64,000 nt of DNA. It comes from Sinohyriopsis cumingii. Lineage: Eukaryota > Mollusca > Bivalvia > Unionida > Unionidae. Both the position numbers and the translations under genes were made by a program. The notes below the pieces were generated by a model that was not told where the DNA came from, did no database searches, and saw nothing but the letters and a program-made list of their open reading frames with translations. The stretch covers positions 137,524,268 to 137,588,267 of the forward strand of contig CM068827.1 of NCBI GenBank assembly GCA_028554795.2. The letters are read 5' to 3'. How positions within the stretch are numbered: position 1 is the first letter of the stretch; the number at the start of each line of letters is the position of its first letter. Shown here one piece after another: positions 50,951 to 64,000 of the stretch.

Positions 50951-53900
50951 TGCTTGAATGGCAATGTCTGGTCACGAGATATTATCATCCGTCAAATTTG
51001 CTTCTATGACAATGCCTGGACACGAGATATCATCATCCGTCAAATGTGCTTGGATGACAATGCCTGGACACGAGGTATTATCATCCTTCATATGTGCTGG
51101 TATGATAATGCCTGCAAAGAGGTATTATCATCAGTCAAACGTGCTTGAATCACAATGCCGGGAAACAAGGAATAATCATCCGTCCAATGTGCAAATATTA
51201 AAATGCCTGAAGACGAGGTCTTATCATCCGTCCAATGTGCTTGTTTGACAATGCCTGGATACGGGGTATTATCATCCATCCAGTGAGCTTGTTTGACAAT
51301 GCCTGGACACCATGTATTATTATCCATACAACGTGCTTGTATGACAATGCCTGGACACGAGGAATTATCATCCGTCTAATGTGCTTGTAGGACATTGCCT
51401 GGACACGAGGAATTATCATCCGTCTAATGTGCTTGTGTGACAATCCCTGGACACGATGATATTTTATTATCCATACAACGTGCTTGTATGACAATGCCTG
51501 GACACGAGGAATTATCATCCGTCTAATGTGCTTGTGTGACAATGCCTGGACACGATGATATTTTATTATCCATACAACGTTCTTGTATGACAGTGCCTAG
51601 ACACGAGGTATTATCATCCGTCAAATGTGCCTATATGACAATGCCAGGAAACAATGTATTATTATCCATACAAAGTGCTTGAATGACAATGCCTGGACAA
51701 GAGGTATTATCATCCGTTCAATGTGCCTGCATGACAATGCCTGGACACGAGGTATTATCACTTATCCAATATGCTTGTATGACTATGCCTGGACACCATA
51801 TATTATTACCCATACAATGTGCTTGTATGACAATACCTGGACACAAGGTATTATTATCCGTCAAATGTGCTTGTATGACAATCCCTGGACACGAGGTATT
51901 ATGATCCGTCTAATGTGCTTGTATGACAAAGCAGACACACGATATATTATTATACAAACGATGTGCTTGTAAGACAACGCAATCAAACGATGTATAGTTA
52001 TCCAGAAAACGTACTTGTATGACAATGCCTGGACACGACGTATTATCATCCGTCAAATGTGCTTGTATGACAATGCCTGAACACGAGGTATTATCATCCG
52101 TCAAATGTGTTTGTTTAACAATGCCTGGACACGATGAATTACTATCCATACAACGTGCTTGTTTGACAATGCCAGGACACGAGGTATTATCATCCTTCAA
52201 ATGTGCTTGCATGACAATGCCTGGACACGAGGTATTATTCTCCATACAACCTGCTTGTATGGCAATGCAAGGAAACGAGGTATTATCATCCCTCAAATGT
52301 GCTTGTATGACAATGCCTGGACCCGATGTATTATTATCCATAGAACGTGCTTGTATGACAATGCCTGGAAACGAGGAATTATCATCCGTCAAATGTGCTT
52401 GTATGACAATGCCTGGACACGTGGTGTTATCATCCGTCAAATGTGCTGATAAGATAATGCATGGACACCATGTTTTTTTATCGATGCAAAGTGGTGGTAT
52501 GACAATGCCTGATCACGAGCTTTCATCATGCGTCAAATGTGCTTGAATGGCAATGCCTGGACGCGAAGTATTATCATCCGTCCAATGTGCATGCATGACA
52601 GTTCCAGGACACCATGTGTTATTATCCATCCAAAGTGCTTGTCTGACAATGCCTGCACACGAGGTATTATCATCCGTCAACATTGCTTCTATGGCAATGC
52701 CGGACACTAGGTATTATCATCCGTCAGACGTGCTTGTATGACAATGCCTGGACACGATGTATTATTATCCATACAATGTGCTTGTACCACAATGCCTGGA
52801 CACGAGGTATTATCATCCGTCCAATGTGCTTGTATGACACTGCCAGGACAGGAGGTATTATCATCCGTCAAACGTGCTTGTATGACAAAGACTGGACACG
52901 AGGTAATACCATCCGTCCAATGTGCTTGCATGACAATGCATGGACACGAGGTATTAACATCCGTTCAATGTGCTTGCATGACAATACCTGGACGCCCTGT
53001 ATTATCATCCATACAATGTGCTTTTATGACAATGCCTGGACACGAGGTATGATCATCCATACAATGTGCTTGTATGACAATGCATGGACACGAGGTATTA
53101 TCATCCGTCCGATCTGCTTGTATGACAATGCCTGCACACCATGTATTATTATACATACGATGTATTATTATCCATACAACGTGCTTGTATGACAATGCCT
53201 GGACACGAGGTATTATCATCCGTCAAATGTGATTATATGACTGCCTGGACACGATGTATTATTATCCATACAACGTGCGTGTATAACAATGCCTGGGCAC
53301 AAGCTATTATCATCCTTCAAAGGTCCTCATATGACAATGCCTCGACACGAGGTATTATCATCCGTCCAATGTGTTTGTATGACAATGCCTGGATACGAGG
53401 TATTATCATCCGTCAAATGTGCTTGTATCACAATACCTGGACATGATGTATTATTATCCATACAACGTGCTTGAATGGCAATGTCTGGTCACGAGATATC
53501 ATCCGTCAAATTTGCTTCTATGACAATACCTGGACACGAGGTATCATCATCCGTCAAATGTGCTTGGATGACAATGCCTGGACACGAGGTATTATCATCC
53601 TTCATATGTGCTGGTATGATAATGCCTGCAAACGAAGTATTATCATCAGTCAAACGTGCTTGAATCACAATGCCTGGAAACAAGGAATAATCATCCGTCC
53701 AATGTGCAAATATGAAAATGCCTGAAGACGAGGTCTTATCATCCGTCCAATGTGCTTGTTTGACAATGCCTGGATACGGGGTATTATCATCCATCCAGTG
53801 AGCTTGTTTGACAATGCCTGGACACCATGTATTATTATCCATACAACGTGCTTGTATGACAATGCCTGGACACGAGCAATTATCATCCGTCTAATGTGCT

Positions 53901-54560
53901 TGTGTGACAATGCCTGGACACGATGATATTTTATTATCCATACAACGTTCTTGTATGACATTGCCTAGACACGAGGTATTATCATCCGTCAAATGTGCCT
54001 ATATGACAATGCCAGGACACGATGTATTATTATCCATACAAAGTGCTTGTATGGCAATGCCTGGACAAGAGATATTATCATCCGTTCAATATGCCTGCAT
54101 CACAATGCCTGGACACGAGGTATTATCACCTATCGAATATGCTTGCATGACTATGCCTGAACACCATATATTATTACCCATACAATGTGCTTGTATGACA
54201 ATACCAGGACACAAGGTATTATTATCCGTCAAATGTGCTTGTATGACAATCCCTGGACACGAAGTATTATCATCAGTCAAACGTGCTTGTATGACAATCC
54301 CTGGACACGAGGTATTATGATCCGTCTAATGTGCTTGTATGACAAAGCAGACACACGATATATTATTATACAAACGATGTGCTTGCAAGACAACGCCCTC
54401 AAACGATGTATAGTTATCCAGAAAACGTACTTGTATGACAATGCCTGGACACGACGTATTATCATCCGTCAAATCTGCTTGTATGACAATGCCTGAACAC
54501 GAGGTATTATCATCCGTCAAATGTATTTGTATGACAATGCCTGGACACGATGAATTACTA
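49640..54560. repeat. Two tandem copies of a 2.5-kb higher-order repeat
   Basis: About 49640-52060 and about 52160-54560 show the same succession of unusual units (for example GTGGTATGACAATGCCTGATCACGA, GCCGGACACTAGG-like, CGATGATATTTTATTATCC) with offsets of about 2420-2610 that vary through unit gains and losses. Divergence is greater than between 48690-50950 and its copy. Confidence 0.85.
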
Positions 54561-55165
54561 TCCATAGAACGTGCTTGTATGACAATACCTTAACACGACG
54601 TATCATAATCCATACAACGTGCTTGTATGACAATGCCTGGAAACGAGGTATTATCATTTGTTAAATGTGCTTGTATGACAATCCCTGGACACGATGTATT
54701 ATCATCCATACAACGAGCTTGTTTGACAATGCCTGGGCACGCGGTATTATCATCCGTCCAGTGTGCTTGTATGAGAATGCCTGGACACAATATATTATCA
54801 GCCATCAAATGTGCTTCGATGACAATGCCTGGAGACGATGTATTATTATCCATACAACGTGCGTATATGAGAATGGCTGAACACGAGGTATTATCATCTG
54901 TCAAATGTGCTTGTATGACAATGCCTGGACACGAGGTATTATTATCCATAGAACGTGCTTGTATGACAATACCTGGACACGTGGCATTATCGACCGTCAA
55001 AACTGCTTGTATGACAATGCCTGGACACGAGGTTTTATCATCCGTCAAAGGTTCTGGTAAGACGATGCCTGGATACGAGGGTTTATGGAATGTTTTTTTC
55101 TCCATATAGCGTGGTTGAATAACAATGCCTGGACACGAGGGATTATTATCCGTCAAATGTGCTTG

Positions 55166-57140
55166 TATGACAAACCCTGGACACGAGGTATTATATTCCA
55201 TACAACGTGCTTGTATGACAATGCCTGGACACGGGGTATTATCATCCGTTAAATGTGCTTGTATGACAATGTCTGGACACGATGTTTTATTATTCGTACA
55301 ACGTGCTTGTATGACAATCCCTGGACACGAGGAATTATCACCCGCCAAATGTGCTTGTTTGACAATGCCTGGACATGAGGTATTATCATCCGTCAAATGT
55401 GCTTGTATAACAATGCCAGGACACGAGGTATTATTATCCGTACAACGTACTAGTATGACAATGCCTGGACAAGAGGTATTATCATCTGTCCAATGTGCTT
55501 GTATGATAATGCCCAGACACGAGGTATTATCATCCGTCAAATGTGCTTGTAGGACAATGCCTGGACACGAGGTATTATTATCCGTCAAACTTGCTTGAAT
55601 GACAATGCCTGGACACCTGGTATTATCATCCGTCCAATGTGCTTGCATCACAATGCCTGGACACGAGGTATTTTCATTCGCCCAATATGCTTGTATGACA
55701 ATGCCTGGACACGAGGTATTATCATCCGTCAAATATGCTTGTATTGACAATGCCTAGACACGAGGTATTATCACCAGGCCAATGTGCTTGTGTGAGAATT
55801 CCTGGACACGAGGTATTATCATCCGTCAAAGGTGCTTGTATGACAATGCCTGGAGACGATGATTTATTATCTATAGAATGTGCTTGTAAGACAATGCCTG
55901 GACACGATGTATTATTATCCATACAACGTGCTTGTATGACAATGCATGGAAACGAGGTATTATCATCCGTCAAATGTGCTTGTATGACAATGCCTGGACA
56001 CGTGGTGTTATCATCCGTCAAATGTGCTGATAAGACAATGCATGGACACCATGTTTTATCATCAATACAAAGAGGTGGTATGACAATGCCTGATCACGAT
56101 CTTTCATCATGCGTCAAATGTGCTTGAATGGCAATGCCTGGACACGAGGTATTATCATCCGTCAAACGTGCTTGCAACACAATACCAGGACACGAGGTAT
56201 TATCATCCGTCCAATCTGCTTGTATGACAATGCCTGGACACGAAGTATTATCATCCGTCCAATGTGCATGCATGACAGTTCCAGGACACCATGTGTTATT
56301 ATCCAGACAAAGTACTTGTCTGACAATGCCTGCACACGAGGTATTATCATCCGTCAACATTGCTTCTATGGCAATGACGGACACTAGGTATTATCATCCG
56401 TCAGACGTGCTTGTATGACAATGCCTGGACACGATGTATTATTATCCATACAATGTGCTTGTATCACAATGCCTGGACACGAGGTATTATCATCCGTCCA
56501 ATGTGCTTGTATGACACTGCCAGGACAGGAGGTATTATCATCCGTCAAACATGCTTGTATGACAAAGACTGGACACGAGGTAATATCATCTGTCCAATGT
56601 GCTTGTATGACAATGCATGGACACGAGGTATTAACATCCGTTCAATGTGCTTGCATGACAATACCTGGACGCCCTGTATTATCATCCATACAATGTGCTT
56701 TTATGACAATGCCTGGACACGAGGTATGGTCATCCGTCAATGTGCTTGTATGACAATGCCTGGACACGATTATCATCCATCAAAAATGCTTGAATAAAAT
56801 ACCGGGACACGAGGTATTATCATCCGTCCGATCTGCTTGTATGACAATGCCTGCACACCATGTATTATTATACATACGATGTATTATTATCCATACAACG
56901 TGCTTGTATGACAATGCCCGGACACGAGGTATTATCATCCGTCAAATGTGATTATATGACTGCCTGGACACGATGTATTATTATCCATACAACGTGCTTG
57001 TATAACAATGCCTGGGCACAAGCTATTATCATCCATCAAAGGTCCTCATATGACAATGCCTCGACACGAGGTATTATCATCCGCCAAATGTACTTGTATC
57101 ACAATACCTGGACATGATGTATTATTATCCATACAACGTG
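55166..57140. repeat. Higher-order block inside array, second copy
   Basis: Near-identical copy of 48690-50950. At about 57145-57150 it joins out of register onto a copy of 54665-55120 (GAATGGCAATG then TGCTTGTATGAC), which then runs to about 57607 (offset 2487). Confidence 0.9.
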
Positions 57141-57599
57141 CTTGAATGGCAATGTGCTTGTATGACAATCCCTGGACACGATGTATTATCATCCATACAA
57201 CGAGCTTGTTTGACAATGCCTGGGCACGCGGTATTATCATCCGTCCAGTGTGCTTGTATGAGAATGCCTGGACACAATATATTATCAGCCATCAAATGTG
57301 CTTCGATGACAATGCCTGGAGACGATGTATTATTATCCATACAACGTGCGTATATGAGAATGGCTGAACACGAGGTATTATCATCTGTCAAATGTGCTTG
57401 TATGACAATGCCTGGACACGAGGTATTATTATCCATAGAACGTGCTTGTATGACAATACCTGGACACGTGGCATTATCGACCGTCAAAACTGCTTGTATG
57501 ACAATGCCTGGACACGAGGTTTTATCATCCGTCAAAGGTGCTGGTAAGACGATGCCTGGATACGAGGGTTTATGGAATGTTTTTTTCTCCATATAGCGT

Positions 57600-60500
57600 G
57601 GTTGAATAACAATGCCTGGACACGAGGGATTATTATCCGTCAAATGTGCTTGAACGGCAATGCCTGGATACGAGGTTTTATCATCGGTCAAACGTGCATG
57701 TATGACAATGGCCGGACACGAGTTATTATCATCCGTCCAATGTGCTTGTATGACAATGCCTGGACACGAGGTATTATCATCCGTCAAATGTGCTTCTATG
57801 ATATTGCCTGGACACGAGGTATTATCATCCGTCAAATGTGATTGTTTGACAATGGCTTGACACGAGGTATTATCATTCGTCAAATGTGCATGTATGAGAA
57901 TGCCTGGACACGAGGTATTATAATCCGTGAAATGTGATTGATTGACAATACCTGGACACGATCTACTATTATCCATACAACTTGCTTGTAAGACATTGCA
58001 TGGACACGATGTATTATTAACCATACAACGTGCCTGGATGAGAATATCTGGAGACGAGGTATTATCATCCGTCAAATGTGCTTGTATGACAATTTCTGGA
58101 CACGAGGTATTATCATTCGTCAAATGTGCTTGCATGACAATGCCTTGACACGATGTATTAACATCCGTCAAATGTGCTTGTATGACAATGCCTGGACACG
58201 ACGTCTTATTTTAAATGCAACGTGCTTGTATGAAAATGCCTGGAGACGAGGTGCTATCTTCCGTCCAATGTTCTTGCATGACAATGCCTGGACACGAGGT
58301 ATTATCTTTCGTCCAATTTGCTTGTGTGAGAATGCCTGGACACCATGTATTATTATCCATACGACGAGCTTGTAAGAGAATACCAGGACACTATGTATTA
58401 TTATCCATACAACATGCTTGTATGATAATGCCTGGACACGATGCATTATTATCCATAAAAGATGCTTGTAGGACAATACCTGGACACGAGGTATTATCAT
58501 CCGTCAAATGTGCTTGTTTGAAAATGCCTTGACACGAGGTATTAAGATCGGTCAAATGTGCTTGTAAAACAAAGCCTGGACACGAGGTATTATCATTCGT
58601 CAAATGTGCTTGTATGAGAATGCCTGGACATCATGTATAATTATCCATACAAAGTGCTTGTAAGACAATGCCATTACACGATGTATTATTATCCATTCAA
58701 CGTGCTTGTAGGACAATACCTGGACACGAGGTATTATCATCTGTCAAATGTTCTTGTATGACAATGCAAACTCACGAGATATTATCATCCCTCAAATGTC
58801 CTTGTATGACAATGCCTGGACACGAGGTATTATCATCAGTCAAAAGTGCTTGTAAGACATTGCCTGAACACGATGTATTATGATCCGTTAAATGTGATTG
58901 TTTGACAATGGGAGTACACGAGGTATTATCATCCGTCAAATGGGCTTGTATGAGAATGCCAGGACACGAGGTAATATCATCCGTACAATGTGCTTGTATG
59001 ACAATTCCTGGACACGATGTATTATTAACGATACAACGTGCTTGGATGACAATATCTGGACACGAGGTATTAGCATCCTTCATATGTGCTTGTATGAGAA
59101 TGCATGGACATGAGGTATTATCATCGTTCAAATGTGCTTGTATGAAAATTTGTGGACACGAGGCATTATCATTCGTCAAATGTGCTTGCATGACAATGCC
59201 AGAACACGAGATAATATTTTCCATACAACTTGCTTGTTTGACAAAGCCTGGACACGAGGTTTTATGATCCGTCAAATGTCGTTGCATGAAAATGCCTGGA
59301 CAAGAGGTATTATCATCCGTCAAATGTGCTTGTATGACAATGGCTGCACACGAGGTATTATCATCCGTCCAATGTGTGTGTTTGACAATTCCTTTAGACG
59401 ATGTATTATTATCCATACATCGTGCTTGTAGGACAATGCCTGGACACGAGGAATTATCATCCGTCAAATGTGCTTGTATGACAATGCCTCGACAACGATG
59501 TGTTATTATCCATACAACGTGCTTGTAAGACATTGTTTGGACACGATGTATTATTATCCATACAACGTGCTTCTATGACAATGCCTGGACACGAGGTATT
59601 ATCATCCGTCAAATGTGCTTGTAGGACAAAGCCTGGACACGTAATATTATCATCCGTCAATTGTGCTTGTATGACATTGCCAAGACACGAGGTATTATCA
59701 TCCGTCAAATGTGCTTGTATGAAGTTGCCTGGACACGAGGGATTATCATCCGTCAAATGTGCTTGTTTGACAATGGCACCACACATGGTATTATCATCCG
59801 TCAAATGTGCTTGTATGACAATGCCTGTACATGAGGTATTATAATCAGTCAAATGTGATTGTTTGACAATGCCTGGACCCGATGTATTATTATCCATAGA
59901 ACGTGCTTATAAGACAATGCCTGGACACGATGTTTTATAAACCATAGAACGTACTTGGATTACAATATCAGCAGACGAGGCATTATCATCCGTCAGATGT
60001 GCTTGTATGACAATGACTGGACATCAGGTATTATCATCCGTCAAATGTGCTTGTATGACAATTTCTGGACAAGGGGTATTATCATTCGTCAAATGTGCTT
60101 GCATGACAATGCCTGGACATGATGTACTAACATCCGTCAAATGTGCTTGTATAACAAAGCCTGGACACGAGCTACTCTAATCCGTAAAATCACCATGCAT
60201 GACAATGCCTGGACACGAGGTATTATCATCCGTCCAATGCGCTTGTATGATAATGCCTGGACATGAGGTATTATCATCCGTCGAATATTCGTGTATCACA
60301 ATTCCTAGACACCATGTACTATTATCTTTACATCGTGCTTGTAAGCCAATGCCTGGACACGATGTATTATTACACTTACAACGTGGTTGTAGGATTATTC
60401 GTGGACACGAGGAATTATCATCCGTCAAATGTGCTTGTATGAGAATGCCTGGACACGATGTTTTATTATCCATAGAACGTGCTTGTATGACATTTCCTGG

Positions 60501-63500
60501 ATAGGAGGTACTATCATCGGTCCAAAGTGCTTGTATGACAATGCCTGGACACGATGAATTATTATCCATACAACGTGCTTGTATGACAATGACTGGACAC
60601 GAGGTATAATCATCCGTTAAATGTGCTTGTATGACAATGCCTGGACACGAGGTATTATCATCCGTCCAATGTGCTTCTATGATAATGCCTGGACAGGATG
60701 TTTTATTATCCATGCAACGTGCTTGTATAACAAAGCCTGGACATGAGATATTATCATCCGTCAAATGTGCTTGTATGACAATGTCTGGACAAGAGGTATA
60801 ATCATCCGTTAGATGTGCTTGTATGGTAATGCCTGGACACGAGGTATTATCATCAGTCAAATTTGCTTGTATGACAATGCCTGGATGAATCATTATCCAT
60901 ACTACGACCATGAATGACAATGCCTGGACATGAGGTATTATCGTCCGTCAAATGTTCTTGTATGAAAATGCCAGGACACGAGGCATTATCATCAACCAAT
61001 TGTGCTTGAATGACAATGCCTGGACACCATGTATTATTATCCATACAACGTGCTTGTATGACGATGCCTGGACTCGGGCTATTATCATCCGTCAAATGTG
61101 CTTATATTATAATGTCTGGACACGAGGTATTATTATCCTTCAAATGTGGTTGCATGACAATGCCTGGATACGTGGTATTATCATCCGTCAAACGTGCAAG
61201 TATGACAATGGCCGGACACGAGTTATTATCATCCGTCCAATGTCCTTGTATGACAATGCCTGGACACGAGGTATTACCATGCGTCAAATGTGCTTGTATG
61301 ATATAGCCTGAACACGAGGTATTATCATCCGTCAAATGTGATTGTTTGACAATGGCAGGACACGAGGTATTATCATTCGTTAAATGTGCTTGTATGAGAA
61401 TGCCCGGACACGAGGTATTATCATGTGTACAATGTGCTTGCATGACAATGCCTGGACACGAGGTATTATAATCCGTCAAATGTGATTGATTGACAATTCC
61501 TGGACACGATGTATTATTATCCATACAACGTGCTGGTAAGACAATGCCTGGACACGATGTATTATTAACCATACAACGTGCCTGGATGAGAATATCTGGA
61601 GACGAGGTATTATCATCCGTCAAATGTGCTTGTATGACAATGCCTGGGCATGAGGTATTATCATCCGTCAAATGTGCTTGTATGACAATTTCTGGACACG
61701 AGGTATTATCATTAGTAAAATGTGCTTGCATGACAATGCCTTGACACGATGTATTAACATCCGTCAAATGTGCTTGTATGCCAACGCCTGGACACGACGT
61801 ATTATTTTCCATACAACATGCTTGTATGACAATGCCTGGACACGACGTATTATTATCCATACAACATGCTTGTAGGACAATACCTGGACACGAGGTATTA
61901 TCATCCGTCAAATGTGCTTGTTTGACAATGCCGTGACACGAGGTATTATCGTCGGTCAAATGTGCTTGTATAACAACGCCTGGACACGAGGTATTATCAT
62001 TCGTCAAATGTGCTTGTATGACAATGCCTGGAAACGAGGTATTATCATTAGTCAAATGTGCTTGTTTGACAATGCCTGGACACGAGGTATTATCATTCGT
62101 CAAATGTGCTTGTATGACAATTTCTGGACACGAGGTATTATCATTCGTCAAATGTGCTTGCATGACAATGCCTTGACACGATGTATTAACATCTGTCAAA
62201 TGTGTTTGTATGACAACGCCTGGACCCGACGTATTATTTTCCATACAACGTGCTTGTATGGAAATGCCTGGACACGAGGTACTATCATCCGTCGAATGTT
62301 CTTGCATCACAATGCCTGGACACGAGGTATTATCATTCGTCCAATTTGCTTGTGTGAGAATGCCTGGACACCATGTATTATTATCCATACAACGTGCTTG
62401 TAAGACAATACCAGGACACTATGTATTATTACCCATACAACATGCTTGTATGACAATGCCTGGAGACGATGTATTATTATCCATAAAAGATGTTTGTAGG
62501 ACAATACCTGGACACGAGGTATTATCATCCGTGAAATGTGGTTGTATCACATCGCCTATGCTCGAGGTATTAGCATCCGTCAAATGTGCTTGTTTTACAA
62601 TGGCAGGACACGAGGTATTATCATTCGTCAAATGTGCTTGTATGAGAATGCCTGGACATCATGTATTATTATCCATACAACGTGCTTGTAAGACAATGCC
62701 TGGAGACGATGTATTATTATCCATTCAACGTGCTTGTATGACAATACCTGGACACGAGGTATTATCATCTGTCAAATTAGCTTGTATGACAATGCAAACA
62801 CACGAGGTATTATCATCCGTCACATGTCCTTGTATGACAATGCCTGGACACGAGGTATTATCATCAGTCAAATGTGCTTGTATGACATTGCCTGAACACG
62901 AGGTATTATCATCCGTTAAATGTGCTTGTTTGACAATGGCAGTACACGAGGGATTATCATCCGTCAAATGGGCTTGTATGAGAATCCCGGGACACGAGGT
63001 ATTATCATCCGTACAATGTGCTTGTATGACAATTCCTGGACAAAAGATATTATAATCCGTCAAATGTGGTTGATTGACAACGTCTGGACACGATGTATTA
63101 TTATCCATTCAACGTGCTTGCATGACAATTCCTGGTCACGATGTATTATTCACCATACAACGTGCTTGGATGACAATATCTGGACACGAGGTATTATCAT
63201 CCTTCATATGTGCTTGTATGACAATGCCTGGACATGAGGTATTATCATCGTTCAAATGTGCTTGTATGACACTTTGTGGACACGAGGTATTATCATTCGT
63301 CAAATGTGCTTGCATGACAATGCCAGAACACGAGGTAATATTTTCCATACAACGTGCTTGTTTGACAAAGCCTTTACACGAGGTATTATTATCCGTCAAA
63401 TGCCCTTGCATGACAATGCCTGGACACGAGGTATTATCATCCGTCAAATGTCTTTGTATGACAATGCCTGCACACGAGGTATTATCATCCGTCCAATGTG

Positions 63501-63545
63501 TGTGTTTGACAATTCCTTTAGACGATGTATTTTTATCTATACAAC
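57600..63545. repeat. Second higher-order family at the right of the array
   Basis: About 57600-59430 and about 61100-63545 share a succession of odd units (AATGGCCGGACACGAGTTATT, GAATATCTGGAGACGAGG, GACAATTCCTTTAGACGATG). Offsets grow from about 3500 to about 4130, so the right copy has gained units. The region 59430-61100 between them is less clearly ordered. Confidence 0.8.
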
Positions 63546-63913
63546 GCACAGAAAACAAAGGAGAGACTTCTAGCGGAGGAGCTGACTGGGTTAGGACAAA
63601 AACAAAAGATAAGTCATCATTCAATGCTATACGCAATTTAAGTAGAAGAATGCAAACTAGGTCCAAAGAAATGGCTCCATTCCATCCAAACACGCAAACA
63701 CACAAACCACCAAACAACCCTATTAATAAATCAGTAAAAATAGTGGATGTATCAGAACTCCAAACAGCACCAATAAAGCATGTAAAACAAGCAAGATTAA
63801 CGCAACTAGTACCAACCATAGCAAACTCGAATTCAACCAACATCACACTGGGACCCCAAATTTCTGGTCTCAAACACAGACCAAACAAACCACAAACCAG
63901 CAGACATAATTAA
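63546..63913 (+). CDS. Possible coding tail in frame with the array, uncertain
   Basis: A plus-strand frame continues from the last array units (FLSIQRTENKGE) into unique sequence for about 120 codons: GGADWVRTKTKDKSSF, RNLSRRMQTRSKEM, a Pro/Asn/Lys-rich middle (PNTQTHKPPNNPINKS) and a TAA at 63911. The composition is basic and low-complexity and no domain is recognised. It could be a genuine exon, the start of a retroelement ORF, or chance. The opposite strand is also open here (to 63888), which lowers the confidence. Confidence 0.25.
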
Positions 63914-64000
63914 CACACCCCCATCCCACCAACAGAAACTACTAGAAAGACAAAACTGCTCTCTAGGGAACAATATAAATACAATGCCAATACTATCGCC

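Larger units (their letters stand above)
48437..63545. repeat. 48-bp megasatellite array, 15.1 kb, about 315 units
   Basis: Units of 48 bp, for example starting GCTTGTATGACAATGCCTGG and ending CATCCGTCAAATGT, run from about 48437 to about 63545 with no foreign insertion. Two main types occur: one with CGAGGTATTATCATCCGTCA and one with CGATGTATTATTATCCATAC. Occasional units are longer or shorter by a few bases. Because 48 is divisible by three, frames persist: plus-strand ACMTMPGHEVLSSVKC and CLYDNAWTRGIIIRQM, minus-strand IQAHLTDDNTSCPGIV (longest frame 428 codons at 61102-62388). Openness in three frames of the consensus argues against reading any one as protein. It lies upstream of the K2P gene. 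There is no tRNA, CRISPR or transposon signature in the unit. Confidence 0.97.

Noticed and set aside
61102-62388. 428-codon minus-strand frame as a repeat-protein gene
   Set aside because: The same DNA is also open in two plus-strand frames, units drift without sparing codons by eye, and no start context, splice sites or unique domain accompany it. Kept as a finding about the array only.
48437-63545. CRISPR-like array of regularly spaced repeats
   Set aside because: The repeats are head-to-tail with no unique spacers, the unit varies throughout, and the surrounding DNA is clearly eukaryotic.

Overview
This is a 64 kb stretch of AT-rich animal nuclear DNA: exons with canonical GT/AG introns, LINE, SINE and Penelope-like remnants, and many micro- and minisatellites. 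The closest family resemblances (an invertebrate TWK/TWiK-type two-pore potassium channel, Penelope-like elements with GIY-YIG nuclease, a tRNA-headed SINE with a conserved central domain) suggest a lophotrochozoan, most likely a mollusc. The species cannot be named from the sequence alone.

Layout. (1) 412-879, plus strand: the last two coding exons of a fatty-acid-binding-protein gene whose first exons lie left of the window. (2) 1.3-13.3 kb: minisatellites, TA arrays, a well-preserved Penelope-like fragment (4200-5543), a graveyard of older LINE, Penelope-like and Ty3/Gypsy pieces (6.3-9.3 kb), and a cluster of fold-back elements (11.4-13.0 kb). (3) 13.3-33.1 kb: a direct tandem segmental duplication (about 9.1 kb, then about 10.6 kb). 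Each copy carries the same terminal exon of a K2P potassium channel on the minus strand. Copy 2 also carries a LINE and a SINE that are missing from the matching sites of copy 1, so both inserted after the duplication. (4) 33-43.7 kb: the long channel intron with several minisatellites, then channel exons 2 and 1 (42605-42732 and 43319-43662). (5) 43.7-48.4 kb: nothing recognisable. (6) About 48.44-63.55 kb: one 15.1 kb array of roughly 315 copies of a 48-bp unit. It has two main unit types and kilobase-scale internal duplications, and it stays open in several reading frames on both strands because 48 is a multiple of three. (7) 63.55-64 kb: unique sequence, open on the plus strand in frame with the array.

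The main biological proposal is one minus-strand K2P channel gene: exon 1 (43662-43319), exon 2 (42732-42605), then a choice of two terminal exons (28831-27996 or 18434-17599). Splice phases fit exactly and either choice completes the first pore motif TIGYG. The two 277-residue terminal-exon products differ at only two residues, and one of these (Ala or Ser) directly precedes the second filter TIGFG. Both exons look maintained while the DNA around them has drifted more. The second notable object is the 48-bp megasatellite with its higher-order structure and out-of-register junctions.
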